This document shows positions 25,310 to 36,370 of a DNA stretch of 64,000 nt, piece after piece (the first letter of the stretch is position 1; each line of letters opens with the position of its first letter). The notes beneath the pieces were generated by a model, which was not told where the DNA came from, did not search any database, and worked only from the letters and a program-made list of their open reading frames with translations. The DNA is taken from NCBI GenBank assembly GCA_005281725.1, contig SSBO01000015.1, positions 310,581 to 374,580 of the forward strand. Reading direction: 5' to 3'. The stretch is from Wuchereria bancrofti. Its lineage: Eukaryota; Nematoda; Chromadorea; Rhabditida; Onchocercidae. Made by a program: the position numbers and the translations under genes.

Positions 25310-28280
25310 GTATTTTCATGTCATTCCAATACATCTCAAACTTTATTATAATTGGCCGATCAGACTTTCGAGTTGGTTCAAAGATGTTAATCTTATAAAA
25401 ACTGGATTAAATTGTTGAGGAGTTTTTCCCATTTAAGAAATCTGATATTCAGCTTTTTCCATCTTTTTATTTATCTGATTGTGTATTTACTGTATATGAT
25501 TAAAATATCTTAATACTGCAAGCTCCAGTTTTGGTTCCGAACAGTATTTCCTTTCTAATTTAAACACTATGATAATCAATAAAACTGTTGAATGATTTCG
25601 CCTACTACATGTTTATTTTTGTAAACCGATTAAATGCTATTGTTTTCTCTAGCTAGGTTTTGGTTTATGGTAATCGATAGCTTAATTAGTGGTTGGTCAC
25701 TTTCATGCAATTCTGAGTGCTATGCTAATTGATTTATCCAAATTAGGTGAAGTCAGATGGTAGAGCATATTTTAGCATCCTTCAAAAGAACTGAAAAAAA
25801 AATGAATGTAAGATGGCGGTTATGAATTGATCTGCATGAATTAGCTGTAGCTCTCTGTTAATGAATTAAACGGAATAGTTTGAATGTGAGCATAATGAAT
25901 CTTTTTTGGGATCGGAGTGTGCGGGGCTTATCGATTTCGAGCATTGTTGATAATTTGAGTTACATAAATGAAACAAACTCACAATGAAAAGGCATGACTA
26001 CCAGTTCTGTGTGTTGCAGTGATTCGTACGATTTTCAGCTATTTTTTCAAAAAATTTCAACTACCTATCTTGCACGTCAGTCTAGCGAATTAAATGTCTG
26101 ACACTAAGTAAAATGCGGACCAAGTTCCAGACAATATGAATACACTTACTCCGATAAATATGATATGTAAACATTGATATATTAGGTAATAAAAAGTTAT
26201 GTTTTTAATCCAATGGAATATTGTGAATGAAGAATATAAAAGATGGGGAATATAACATGGGAGGGAGTGTAGATTGTATTGAAATCAGCGGAAAAAACTT
26301 TCTGTTAACACTTTGTATTATTCGAAGTGAGAAGGTTATTTAAACTAAGCTATTCATGTTTATGCACAAAACATATTCCTATTTCACTAAAGTTTTTGAG
26401 AAAAATACTTTCCAATTTCTGGCAACAATTTTCACTTTACCTCTACTTCAGTAGCTTTAAAATAAGATATTTTGGTGTGCTGCTATTGCTGGTCACCTAA
26501 AAGTGGATTAGCAATCTGTTTTCTCTTTTTGAGGTAAAGATAGTAAGTGGTATGGATTCAGTTAGTATTTCTGCAAGACAATTTCAATCGAAGCTTATCT
26601 GATTAAGATAATGCTTAAATTATAAAACATTTTGTCGCAGATTTGCATAACTTTCAACTTTAAAAATAAATGCAGTTGACAGTGGAACTATTCTTTTTGG
26701 ATGTTCCCTATTTGTTTGCCATTTCTTTATTTATTGAACCAGTAGTCTCAGTGCTGTATTATTTATGTCAGGCTTATGTCACATAACTATCATTAGTTGT
26801 AATTTACTCATGACGTTTTAGGACTAGTTCAACCATCCCATGTGAAATTAATGTAAGTTTCCGCGAAGTGTTTGACGAAAAATTTAGAATAAAATATGGA
26901 GTGCAAGAAAGACAATTTTATTTACAGTTATAACTCCCATAATTCATAATACCTGCGCAGTGTATCAGAGACCGCATTTTTTTGTTGTACACAAAATGTT
27001 CTTTAATTTTTCTTTCTTTTTTTGAGAGTGAGAAAAGACATTCAATGTGATCATTTTCACACTTGTATTGGTTAAAGACCTGATTTGCCTGTATCTGAAG
27101 AAGCAGTATTGTGAGTGGCATTGTCAATTGATAGGGCAAAGATGCTACATCTGACAGGTCATGGAAATTTATACGCATAAATTTGACTAAAATTTACCCA
27201 TCCTAAACAACTGGAAATCGAAAGTCTCTCTAATTATTTCTATAATCTAATTCCAGCGGAAAAAATATAGCATAAATGGAGTATTTGTGATAATTTCTGA
27301 AGTAAAAAAGTTTTTATTTTCGATCATGAAAAATGCAAAATTGATTTGTCAAGATAATTTAGTTTTATACTGTCATTTCAGTGAAACATGTCAACTCCCA
27401 TTGTGAATGCCACTTTACATTTAAATCATAGAAACATTTCATAAGTGAAGATACAAAGCTGCTGCAGGAAAGATGCATGCAACGCGCTGCGCAATCTACG
27501 CTACAATATGCATGCTAACTTACAGCCTGTCCAATTGCGCTCAATTTATTACAGAAACCGTTGTTTGACAATAAGCAAATTTCTTCCGTTGGTTGCAAAT
27601 GTCATTGTTCCGCGCCTTATCGATTGATGATGTCAAGTGGATGACGTGAATCTGCTAAAAGGCTTATGCACAGGCATTTTCCTATGGCAAATTGTTGTGA
27701 AAAAACTAAACAATGAGATTAGACAACACAGTTGCAGGACTTCGTCAATTCGTAGATAGTAAAAAATTCGTTCCAAGTTAAAATTTCTTAAAATTATTAA
27801 AACATGATTGATTGATCACGTTTATATTATGAAACGCTTCATTAATCAATAATGCAAAAGATACACGAATAACTGCACGTGATACGTGAAGATATGTGAT
27901 AGCAGCCACAACTGGTTATGTTACGTGGGAATATTTCTGCAAAAGATGCAAGCAGTATAATGTCTTTTACATGAAGATTTTACGACACAAGTAGGTGCGA
28001 GGAAAGGGATACCGACGACTATTGGGCACAATGTAATCGAGTCGAGACGTGGAACAAAGGGAAGTGAAGTAGAGAAGAGGAATGGTGGAAGAAAAGGGTA
28101 GGTAGTTGGAATGATGACCGACCATTCGTCCAATATCGACAAATCGATCATATAGGAAGAGGAACGGGGGCGAATGGGAGCGGGGGAAAGTAGAAAACTA
28201 TTGAAATTTTGTCAAAACATTACTGGTAAGAGAGGAAAGAGGACAACATAACGTGGAGAAAAAGGAAAGTGTGGGAAGAG

Positions 28281-28310
28281 AGGAGAGAGGGAGAGAGAGA
28301 GAGAGAGAGA
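28281..28310 (+). repeat. (GA)n microsatellite
   Basis: A GA dinucleotide run inside a broader purine-rich stretch. Confidence 0.9.
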
Positions 28311-28718
28311 GGGGAAAGATTCACAAAGGGGACAATACGGCACTCCATTAAGATCGTAGTCGATAGAATGACAGTTAGACGCCAACTGACGGCAAACGGC
28401 AACTGATGGCCACCTCTCTGAGGAGAGGAATTTGAATTGTGTGTCGCTCTCTGTTTGTCTAAATGGCTTACTTGCTGTGTTTACGTTTTAACAGCAACCG
28501 TCTTCTGTCGTAACCTTCAAGGGGTAGTGTTTTCACATTCTCTAATACTTTCAACTTTATGACACTGCCATACTTTCTGAAAAGAGCTTTAGCTTTTGAA
28601 TTCCATCCTGTGGTATATTCTTCCTTTCCTCCGCTTATTTCTTTGCCTTATATTACATCCCTCATTCTTCCCTTTGATGATCACTTCCGTCCGGAGATTC
28701 ATTCCTGACGTAAAATGT

Positions 28719-28792
28719 ACACACACACACACACACATACACACTCACATACATATACACACGTACATATGTATATACACATACATATATAT
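28719..28792 (+). repeat. (CA)n / ACAT microsatellite
   Basis: A pure AC run at 28719-28736 grades into ACATAC-type repeats up to about 28792. Confidence 0.9.
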
Positions 28793-29621
28793 ACCGTTTG
28801 CGAAATTACATTTGTCGGATTATTTGGCTCTCTGTTGCATAACTTTATAAACTTTACCGGAATGCTCAACGTTGTTTTCGAAGGAATATAAAGTACAGAA
28901 ATATTGATAAGCAAGTTTGATTAAGTTAATTAAATCTGTGGTAGTTGTGACATGTAAGCTAAGGGAAGTTTATTTGGCTTATGCTAGTTTTAATGGAATA
29001 ATATCATTATGACTCATTCATATATTTATCAGTGATGTTTCATTAGTTCCGATGAATAGAATTATCAAAAGGGAAAATTTTTGCTCACTTTACAGCTGAA
29101 GAATGATAATCGTTTCTTAAATAATCAATTTGTTTATAATTATTCTTCATTTTTGTCTTTTTTTTTTCTTGGTTCATTATTCAGATTTTATAAGCCATAA
29201 AGGGACAAATATGTCTAAATTCAAATTATCATTGCAAAAATTTTTGTTCCAATTTTCACAAATTAATGAAATGGTGAATTTCTTGTTTTTGTTAAGAATG
29301 TTATACCTTCCACATTACTAGTCATGTGTTTCCTCTTGTTTTATCATCTTTTGCTTACTTCGTTGTTACATTCTAGATATGCCATTTTTTTTTTTTTGTT
29401 TTGTTTCTGTAAAAGAAGAGAAAAGCGCTTAACCATTGCAAGCATAATAAGCGATCAAGTAGAAAAGTAACGTGTGTTGACATTTGCTGAGAAGTTATTG
29501 AATGATTCTTTCGTTCTTATAGTCTTGGATTTCTCTCAATTCTTTCATTTCATTTACTATTTTCTATTTTTTTATGTTTCATTGTTCGGTTTTATTTAGA
29601 GAGGGGGAAGGTAGTCACGAC

Positions 29622-32221
29622 ATGGACTTATTGTCACAGTTGGTTGCCTGCAAACAACCATTAAATCAAATTGATCAGGAAGATCAGAACAACTTAACTG
29701 CTGCTACTACTGTTGGCTTAAATAGAGGTGAAGGATTAAAAGTGATGGAATCGGATGTCAACAAAATTGGTGTGAACACAATGAAGTCAAATGTAGTTTG
29801 CAAAGCGGAAGAAGCAAATTTTGAGAGCAATGATTCACCCAAATTTGGGATTGTGGAAAGCTTCATGTTGAAGGTTTCCTTTTATTTTTTGAAAAAGTTG
29901 AAATTGGATTTATGGCTGACAAAATCCGAAAAGATATTGGTAAGTGAAAGCTGGAAGTATAATAAATATTGGGATATCGGACTGCTAATTTTGACCATGG
30001 AGAATGAAAATAGATTTACTCTTCAAAAGATGTTATACTTCAGATGGCACCGGATTCAGGGGTTCAAATTTTTCGTTCAAAAAAAGGCTTCGAAAAATTG
30101 GCATACGATGGATTCCTGTATAATTTGGATAAGCGTCATCAGAAATATGTGTTATGGCGATGTGAAATGAGCAAAAAACCGGGATACAAATGCAGTGGTC
30201 GAGTTCGAATGACCGAAGATTCTCTCGATGTAAAGTTCAATGTTCTCCTGAACATTCTTCCTGGGTTTGAAACCATTTATGTTGTAGAATAATACCTCCT
30301 CTCACTCTTATTGATCAGCTGTAATTCAAGGACGTGAACACACCACACGTTGGCCATCTATAGCAATTTCAAAATCGGGAATTCTATTCTTAAGCTATCT
30401 TCCTTTATTTTTCTTCTTTTCTATCTTTAAATTATAATAGTACTCACAAACCTGAAAGCAGGTAGGTATCCAGCTGACCAATTATATGCTTCCAGTATTT
30501 TACATCTTAGTACCATCAATGGCATTACAATGAAAACCTAAGAAATTTAGAAGTAAATCACTTAGTCATCCTATCCCGTTACGGAAACTGTAATATTGGG
30601 TCAGGCAAAACCAGACAGGTCATCGCTATATGGTTTTTTAGGCAGTTTTTTAAAACAGGGTTTGATTATTCAAAGTACTAGTAGCGCCTGCTTGTTAGCG
30701 CCATATGAACCGTTTCAGATGTACAGCTCACATTCGCATCCACCAAATCCACTGAAAGTTGTCGCAGATATACTCAAGGCACGGCTGTATGCTGCTGCTG
30801 AAGATCCAACGAATAGTTCAAAATTTTTATATCATGAAGCTGTTCATTTGGCTTCATTTGCCGGATCTTCAGGTAAAAAAAAAATTCGATCAACAAAGAA
30901 ACTTACGAAAATATATTCAAGTTTCAAGTTTACCAAACATATTCAAGTTTAAATTTTTTTTTTCTGTTCAAATATTCAAATTTACCAAACATAGGGCGCT
31001 GAATATAGCTTCCTTCTTATGGTAAAGCTATTAGCACTATCCGAGCGATAATACCCTTTTATATCTGATATTATTGAAAATTAACTTCCTGAAAAAACTG
31101 TTTACTGCCAAGCTGATCTCAACAGTGAGAGCTGAAGAATGATGGTACATTTCCCGACTTGTTTATCTCCTTCAGCAGCACAGTAATTCTCTGAAACTCT
31201 TATAGTTTGGGAATTTAGAGATTCCTGTCACCGCTTGTCCATGTTATAAGATTATTTTTGGAATCGTTCGTTTCTTCAAGGAGAATATAGACTGGTACTT
31301 GCCATAAGATTCGACGTAAATAAATTTTGCTATACTTCTTGAAGATATTATTTTGCTTGCCAGACATTCCTGTAATTCCCGAATCCTGTGATAGACATCT
31401 TCAACTAACATGAATTACTGATACCAAGTCACTTCGTTTACCAGTTGGTCATTTTGTCGATCTCCTTGATATGTCGAGTTTATAGGTCTACCAAAGCTTG
31501 GCTCAATGCAACGGGTGATTAGTCGGAAACGTCGTCACACGCAAAAATTGTTGGAAGAAAGTCTAAATCCTGCTTCATCAAGTTATGACTCGAGCAATGT
31601 TACCTCGACATCAGCCTCAAACGATGGGAATTGCTCCATTAGTGATCTTTTGCAGACTGCTGAACGACTTCAGTTCCTTTTCACTCCTTCAGGAGGTAAA
31701 ACTTATGATTTTTGTCAATTCAGTATCACCGGCATTGTTGTCTATTGTGCAATGCAAGATTGTGTGATTGGTCTGGGAACGAATTCTTGACGGTGCAGTC
31801 CATTTCATTTAACGGTCGGTGATCATTTGGTTTTGATTAGCAACAGTGTCTCTTTGTCATGCGTGAAATATCCGAGGGAAATTCTGCACCATATTTATGA
31901 CATTCGATTTCTTATTAAATCTATATTTCTATCACAGAGCTCAGAGTTGACTTTTTTATTTTTTAAGGATTCAAAGAAATTGGACCTCAAAAAGCCAAAG
32001 ATACGAGTGCTGAAGATTGTATTGATGAATGCAGTAATATGAAAAAATCGAAAGCAAGTATGGATGATAGGAAAGTTGAGTTCCCGCCGCTGCAATCGTT
32101 TTTTGCCGATGCAAGCATATCCGACGAAAAAACGGAATGTTCTTTTAAGCCTTCGGTTAATGTTTTTTTTTTTAATTTTTTTTATGGTATGTTTTATCAA
32201 AACTTTTTTATGAATAAATAA
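29622..32221 (+). CDS. FLYWCH zinc-finger transcription factor, PEB-1-like
   Basis: Model of five exons and 393 residues: 29622-29939, 30044-30229, 30659-30872, 31486-31695 and 31968-32221. The FLYWCH finger spans exons 2 and 3: IFRSKKGFEKLAYDGFLYNL, then VLWRCEMSKK, CSGRVRM, and SHSHPPN, supplying the F, L, Y, W, paired Cys and paired His that bind zinc. C. elegans PEB-1 and FLH proteins use this finger for sequence-specific DNA binding in the nucleus; the following helix (PLKVVADILKARLYAAAEDP) and basic GSMQRVISRKRRHTQ fit that group. The rest is Ser/Thr-rich and charged, typical of disordered regulatory regions. The first exon follows a TTTATTTAG acceptor. Uncertain points: part of exon 1 (29874-29910) could be an intron, and exon 5 could splice at 32156 (GTTAAT) instead of reading to the stop, since the read-through tail is Phe-rich and reads like intron. 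Confidence 0.75.
32214..32219 (+). terminator. AATAAA overlapping the FLYWCH stop
   Basis: AATAAA sits right at the read-through stop codon of the FLYWCH model, so it supports a nearby 3' end only weakly. Confidence 0.3.
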
Positions 32222-32708
32222 ATTTGGTTAGATCTTATATCAAAGGTACTACCTTCTTTTTGTTACTACTTTTACTTCGCCGATGTTTTACGAGTTAAAT
32301 TTATTGCACTTGTTTCTGAAATTGTACAACTCTTTTTAAACTTCACTACGTGCTTCCTGACAAATTTTTAATGAATTAGAACTTAATTCGACTAACTATA
32401 CGAATGTTTTAACTCGAGTAACAAAAGATGGAGTTACTTAATATATCAACCTTAAAGCAGGATGTCATTATTTTCTTATACAGTTTGTATTGCTGAAAAC
32501 CTGTTTGGGTTAAAGGAACAAGCGTTGTGTTTTGGGAAGGGTCTGCGTTACTTTCTCTCTACCAGTTTGTATCAGATGGTTTGACTGTTTGATGTAAATT
32601 TCGCAAATAGTCGTGAGATTTGTATGTGAAAAAGTTCCTGATATCAAAATTTTACTAGAGATTTTTTGTAACTTTTTCCCTTGAAAACTTTATTCATAGT
32701 ATTTTCAG
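32222..32708 (+). other. Possible outron and trans-splice acceptor before kynureninase
   Basis: About 0.5 kb separates the FLYWCH stop from a TATTTTCAG acceptor ending at 32708, which lies 12 nt upstream of the kynureninase ATG. The acceptor has no preceding coding exon in frame, so it is best explained as a spliced-leader site. The tight same-strand spacing fits either a two-gene operon or separate promoters. Confidence 0.5.
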
Positions 32709-32720
32709 AGAAGTAAGCGA

Positions 32721-35700
32721 ATGGAAATTCAGATTCATTTACAACGTGTTGCTCAAGACATCGGCATATCAGATCTTACTTCATTCGATCTTGCAGAAGC
32801 ATTAGATGATGCAGATCCATTGAAATTTCTGCGTAATGAGTTTGCCTATCCGAAAATGAGAACTTTACCACATGGTAAATTGTTTCATTGAAAATTTTCA
32901 GACTCTACAATTTAGAATCAGATAATGAGTTCCATACTTGTGGCTTATCCATTTTAGTGACTTTAATGATTGAAGTTAAAAAAAACAGTTATCTTTCTAT
33001 GTTGTAGGGCCGTTCTCCGAAAAAGACTGAGCAGAGTGATGGTAAGCAAAAGTTGAAAAGCTAAAAATAAAAAATGTTATTGTCACGACTTTATTAAACA
33101 TTCTGTTCTGTTATGCTGTTCCCATGAAATAGGCAGACCAGCTATTTTTCTGATTTATTTTTTTTTTTTTCATAACACTGGTAATGGTTTTACTATTTTT
33201 TTTTTTGCAGTTGACTTATTATTAGTGAACGCTAACGATGATGCCATTTATATGTGCGGTAATTCGTTAGGATTAATGCCGAAGGGTACGAAACATCTTA
33301 TGGATGAACAGTTTGAGAAATGGGCTAACATGTAAGTATGTATTGTCCATAAACAAACTTCATTTGCAGGATTGCGTGTTATAATTTCAGATTTATTACC
33401 AATGTTGTTATGTCGCTTTCTCAGTCAGACGTCTGAGTTCAACTTTAATGAAGCTGGAAAATTTCCTCATAAAATTTTCAAAAAAAAATAGGAATTGGCA
33501 TGAAATCTTCTTTGTTTTTTCATTTTATTTTCTATTCTATATGGTGATTTAATTTTAGGGGTGTTTTTGGTCATTTTCAAGAACCATTAGCATGGGCGAA
33601 GAGTGATCAATCAGTACTGGACAGTATCGCCGAGTTGGTTGGAGCTCAACGAACAGAAGTGGCTTTGATGAATAGTTTAACCGTTAATTTGCATATTTTG
33701 TTGGTAAGTTGATAATTTCAATAAAATTAAGGGCAAATTAGGCTAAACCAAAGACTTTTGATTTGTTTAAAGAATGTAATTTGTTACGAATTTTGTTTTT
33801 AATTGGTAATATCGACACTATGTGTTATATGTAATTGGGAATTCAGTTGTAGCTCGAGTTTCTTTATTTTCCCTATTCCTTTCTCTAAGAATGCAACCCG
33901 AAGTCTTTTCCTTCCATGTTTTTCTCTCGATAAGTAATGATTTATATACTTTTTGTTGCAGACAGCTTTTTATAAGCCTACTCCGAAACGCCATAAAATC
34001 TTTATTGAATCAAAAGCATTTCCTTCGGACCATTATGCAATTGAGTCGCAAATTCGTCTAAAAGGATTTACTGTTGAAGAAAGTTTAATCTGTGTTTATC
34101 CACGGACCGTAAGTTTTTTATACCTTTGATATCTTAGAGTTTATACTTTTAAACGCTGAAGGATTGAAATAAACTTTTAAATTTTGAATATTTTATCATA
34201 TTTGAAGTCTACGTTATGAATGTTAGATTCAATATGCTTCAATTTTCACTCAATAGATGTAGTTCTGCTAATTCAAATATTTAAATGACGAGGTGTTGCA
34301 GATAATTGATTGATTAATAGACTATTGCTGCTTACCTTAGTTTGAAATATTCATAAAAGTTTCAATAACTATTCTGTAGGGTGATGATTGTATCCGAAAC
34401 GAAGATATTATAGCGCTGATTGAAGAACAAGGTGATACGATAGCAATAATTTGGTTCAGTGCTATTCATTATTATACGGGTCAACTCTTTGATATAAGGA
34501 AAATAACTAAATCTGGACATGATAAGGCAAGTGTTTCAACTTTTTTCAGTTTTATTTGAAGTCGTCAGTTTCCAATTTATGGCGAATTTATTTTCCTTCC
34601 TGGCTCATGTCTATCGTGAAATTATTCTGTTATACTTATTCATTGTATACTACTGGAGAAATTAGCTGAATTCAATTTCTTTTTCTGTTTCAAGGGATGT
34701 CTTGTTGGTTGGAATTTAGCGCATGCATTTGCAAATATTCCGTTATCATTGCATGAATGGGATGTTGATTTTGCCTGCTGGTGTACCTATAAATATAGTT
34801 GTTCTGGTGCTGGAGGTATTGGCGGCTTTTTCGTGCACAAACGTTTTGAAACTGACAAGCGTAAAAGGATGGTTGGTTGGTGGGGGCACAAGGAAGAAAC
34901 GCGTTTCATCATGAATAATCGTTAGTTTCAAATTTGCAACATTTGGCCTTTGTTCGGATTTTATTTTCACAGACCCTTATCGTTTAGGAATTTTTCCAGA
35001 AAATGAAACTTACAAGATGCATGTCGTGCATAATATTTAGAATCTCCAGCTATTAACATCCGATACTGACATTACCAAAACCATCCGGTAATTTCAGGAC
35101 AGTGCGCTTGATGGACTGTTTGCTGACTGCATGTACCATGATTAGATAAAGGTGAAAGTTCTTTCCATCAAAATTCCAACTGGATTTGTACTTCAGCCCT
35201 AAAGTAATTGTTCAAGTAGATTGACGGTAAGATTAAGCAAGAAATATTTTGTTTCCAGAATTGGAATTGGACAATGGTGCAGCAGGTTATCGTATCAGTA
35301 ATCCACCGATGATGCTTATGGTTCCATTAATTGCTTTTTTAGAGGTAATATCGCTTTTATTGGTTTCATAGCGCAACATTTTTTTTTTTTTTCAAATTAG
35401 AAGAAAATCCAGTTAGATAAGCTGTTAATATTGATTAGATATGATATCTTATGTCAACTAATTACTTTACATATCCAAAAAATGCTATATTTGATATTAG
35501 CTCGATTTGTTACCAATATAGTGACTCAAAGTTGACGATAAAACTTAGATAATCTTATAATAATTTAATACTATTTGATTTGAATATGCAAAAAAAAAAA
35601 GTTTGACTTTACATTTTTTGTAGGTGCTTTCGAAAACAACAATGCAAGATTTACGAACAAAATCTTTGCTACTTACTGGTTATTTAGAATACCTCATCAA

Positions 35701-36341
35701 TCATTTTCTCAGTCCGTCTTCCTTGAATCGGAGGACTAAAAAGGTTAACTTTTCATTTTGTGAAATAATTAGTATTTTTCGTGTCGAATATTTTTTGTTT
35801 GTGCAGATCATTTCTGATTTTTGATCAGTGAGACATTTCATCGACTTGTTATGAGCAATGTATAAAGCGATGCTGATATCTTATACTTGTAGAAATGCTT
35901 TTATCTTTAACTCGGTAAATCGTTTTCTTTTTTGTTCTCTACTTCATTATTTCAGGTAATGTGTACAATCATGACGCCATCTGATCCTGAGCAACGTGGA
36001 TGTCAACTTTCGTTGAAATTCAATATTGACATATCACTTGTGTACAAAGAATTAGTTAAAAGGGGTGTAGCGGTATGTTTAATATAAATTATACATCATG
36101 TTGAAAAAAAATCTTTTTTCTTCATAGATAACTTTCATAGATTTTCCAAGTATGAAAGATGGTCTCTATAACTTTTCGCAAAATGATTTAAAGATTTTTC
36201 ACTTTCTAGGTTGATAAGCGATATCCTGATGTGATACGTGTGACACCAGTACATCTGTATAATAGTTATACCGATGTTCACCGATTTATGCGAGCGTTGT
36301 TGGATTCACTGATTGTTGTTGAAGGTGACTATGAGAAATGA
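32721..36341 (+). CDS. kynu-1: Kynureninase
   Basis: Ten in-phase exons give 464 residues, matching the usual length: 32721-32874, 33211-33331, 33559-33703, 33962-34108, 34380-34526, 34695-34920, 35259-35344, 35624-35743, 35956-36072 and 36210-36341. The enzyme is a PLP-dependent cytosolic hydrolase that cuts kynurenine and 3-hydroxykynurenine to anthranilates plus alanine in tryptophan catabolism. Family blocks in order: [74 protein letters not shown] with the PLP-binding Lys, [46 protein letters not shown] and [18 protein letters not shown]. One oddity: GWNLAHA has Asn where the family normally has the Asp that contacts the PLP ring nitrogen. Intron 5 uses a GC donor at 34527. An optional segment at 33009-33041 with splice-like ends would cause a stop and was left out. 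Confidence 0.95.
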
Positions 36342-36364
36342 TTGTGATCCGAATTTTTCTTTGT

Positions 36365-36370
36365 AATAAA
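36365..36370 (+). terminator. Polyadenylation signal AATAAA
   Basis: Lies 24 nt after the kynureninase stop codon, as expected for the compact 3' untranslated regions of nematodes. Confidence 0.7.

Larger units (their letters stand above)
25310..29599. other. Gene-poor stretch with purine-rich and CA-repeat DNA
   Basis: No gene could be assembled. Near 27445-27627 the sequence is less A/T-rich and has a 60-codon frame, with no supporting splice sites or motif. From 27990 to about 28330 one strand is strongly purine-rich, ending in a (GA)n run at 28281-28310. A CA-rich microsatellite starts at 28719. These may be upstream sequences of the FLYWCH gene. Confidence 0.5.

Noticed and set aside
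26918..27178. 86-codon minus-strand open frame.
   Set aside because: No domain pattern, splice partner or composition shift.
27445..27627. 60-codon plus-strand frame in a patch of higher G+C.
   Set aside because: No motif and no usable donor; may be regulatory DNA, but nothing specific can be shown.
33009..33041. Possible extra kynureninase exon between a TTGTAG acceptor and a GTAAGC donor.
   Set aside because: Including it gives an in-frame stop; joining 32874 directly to 33211 restores the conserved protein.
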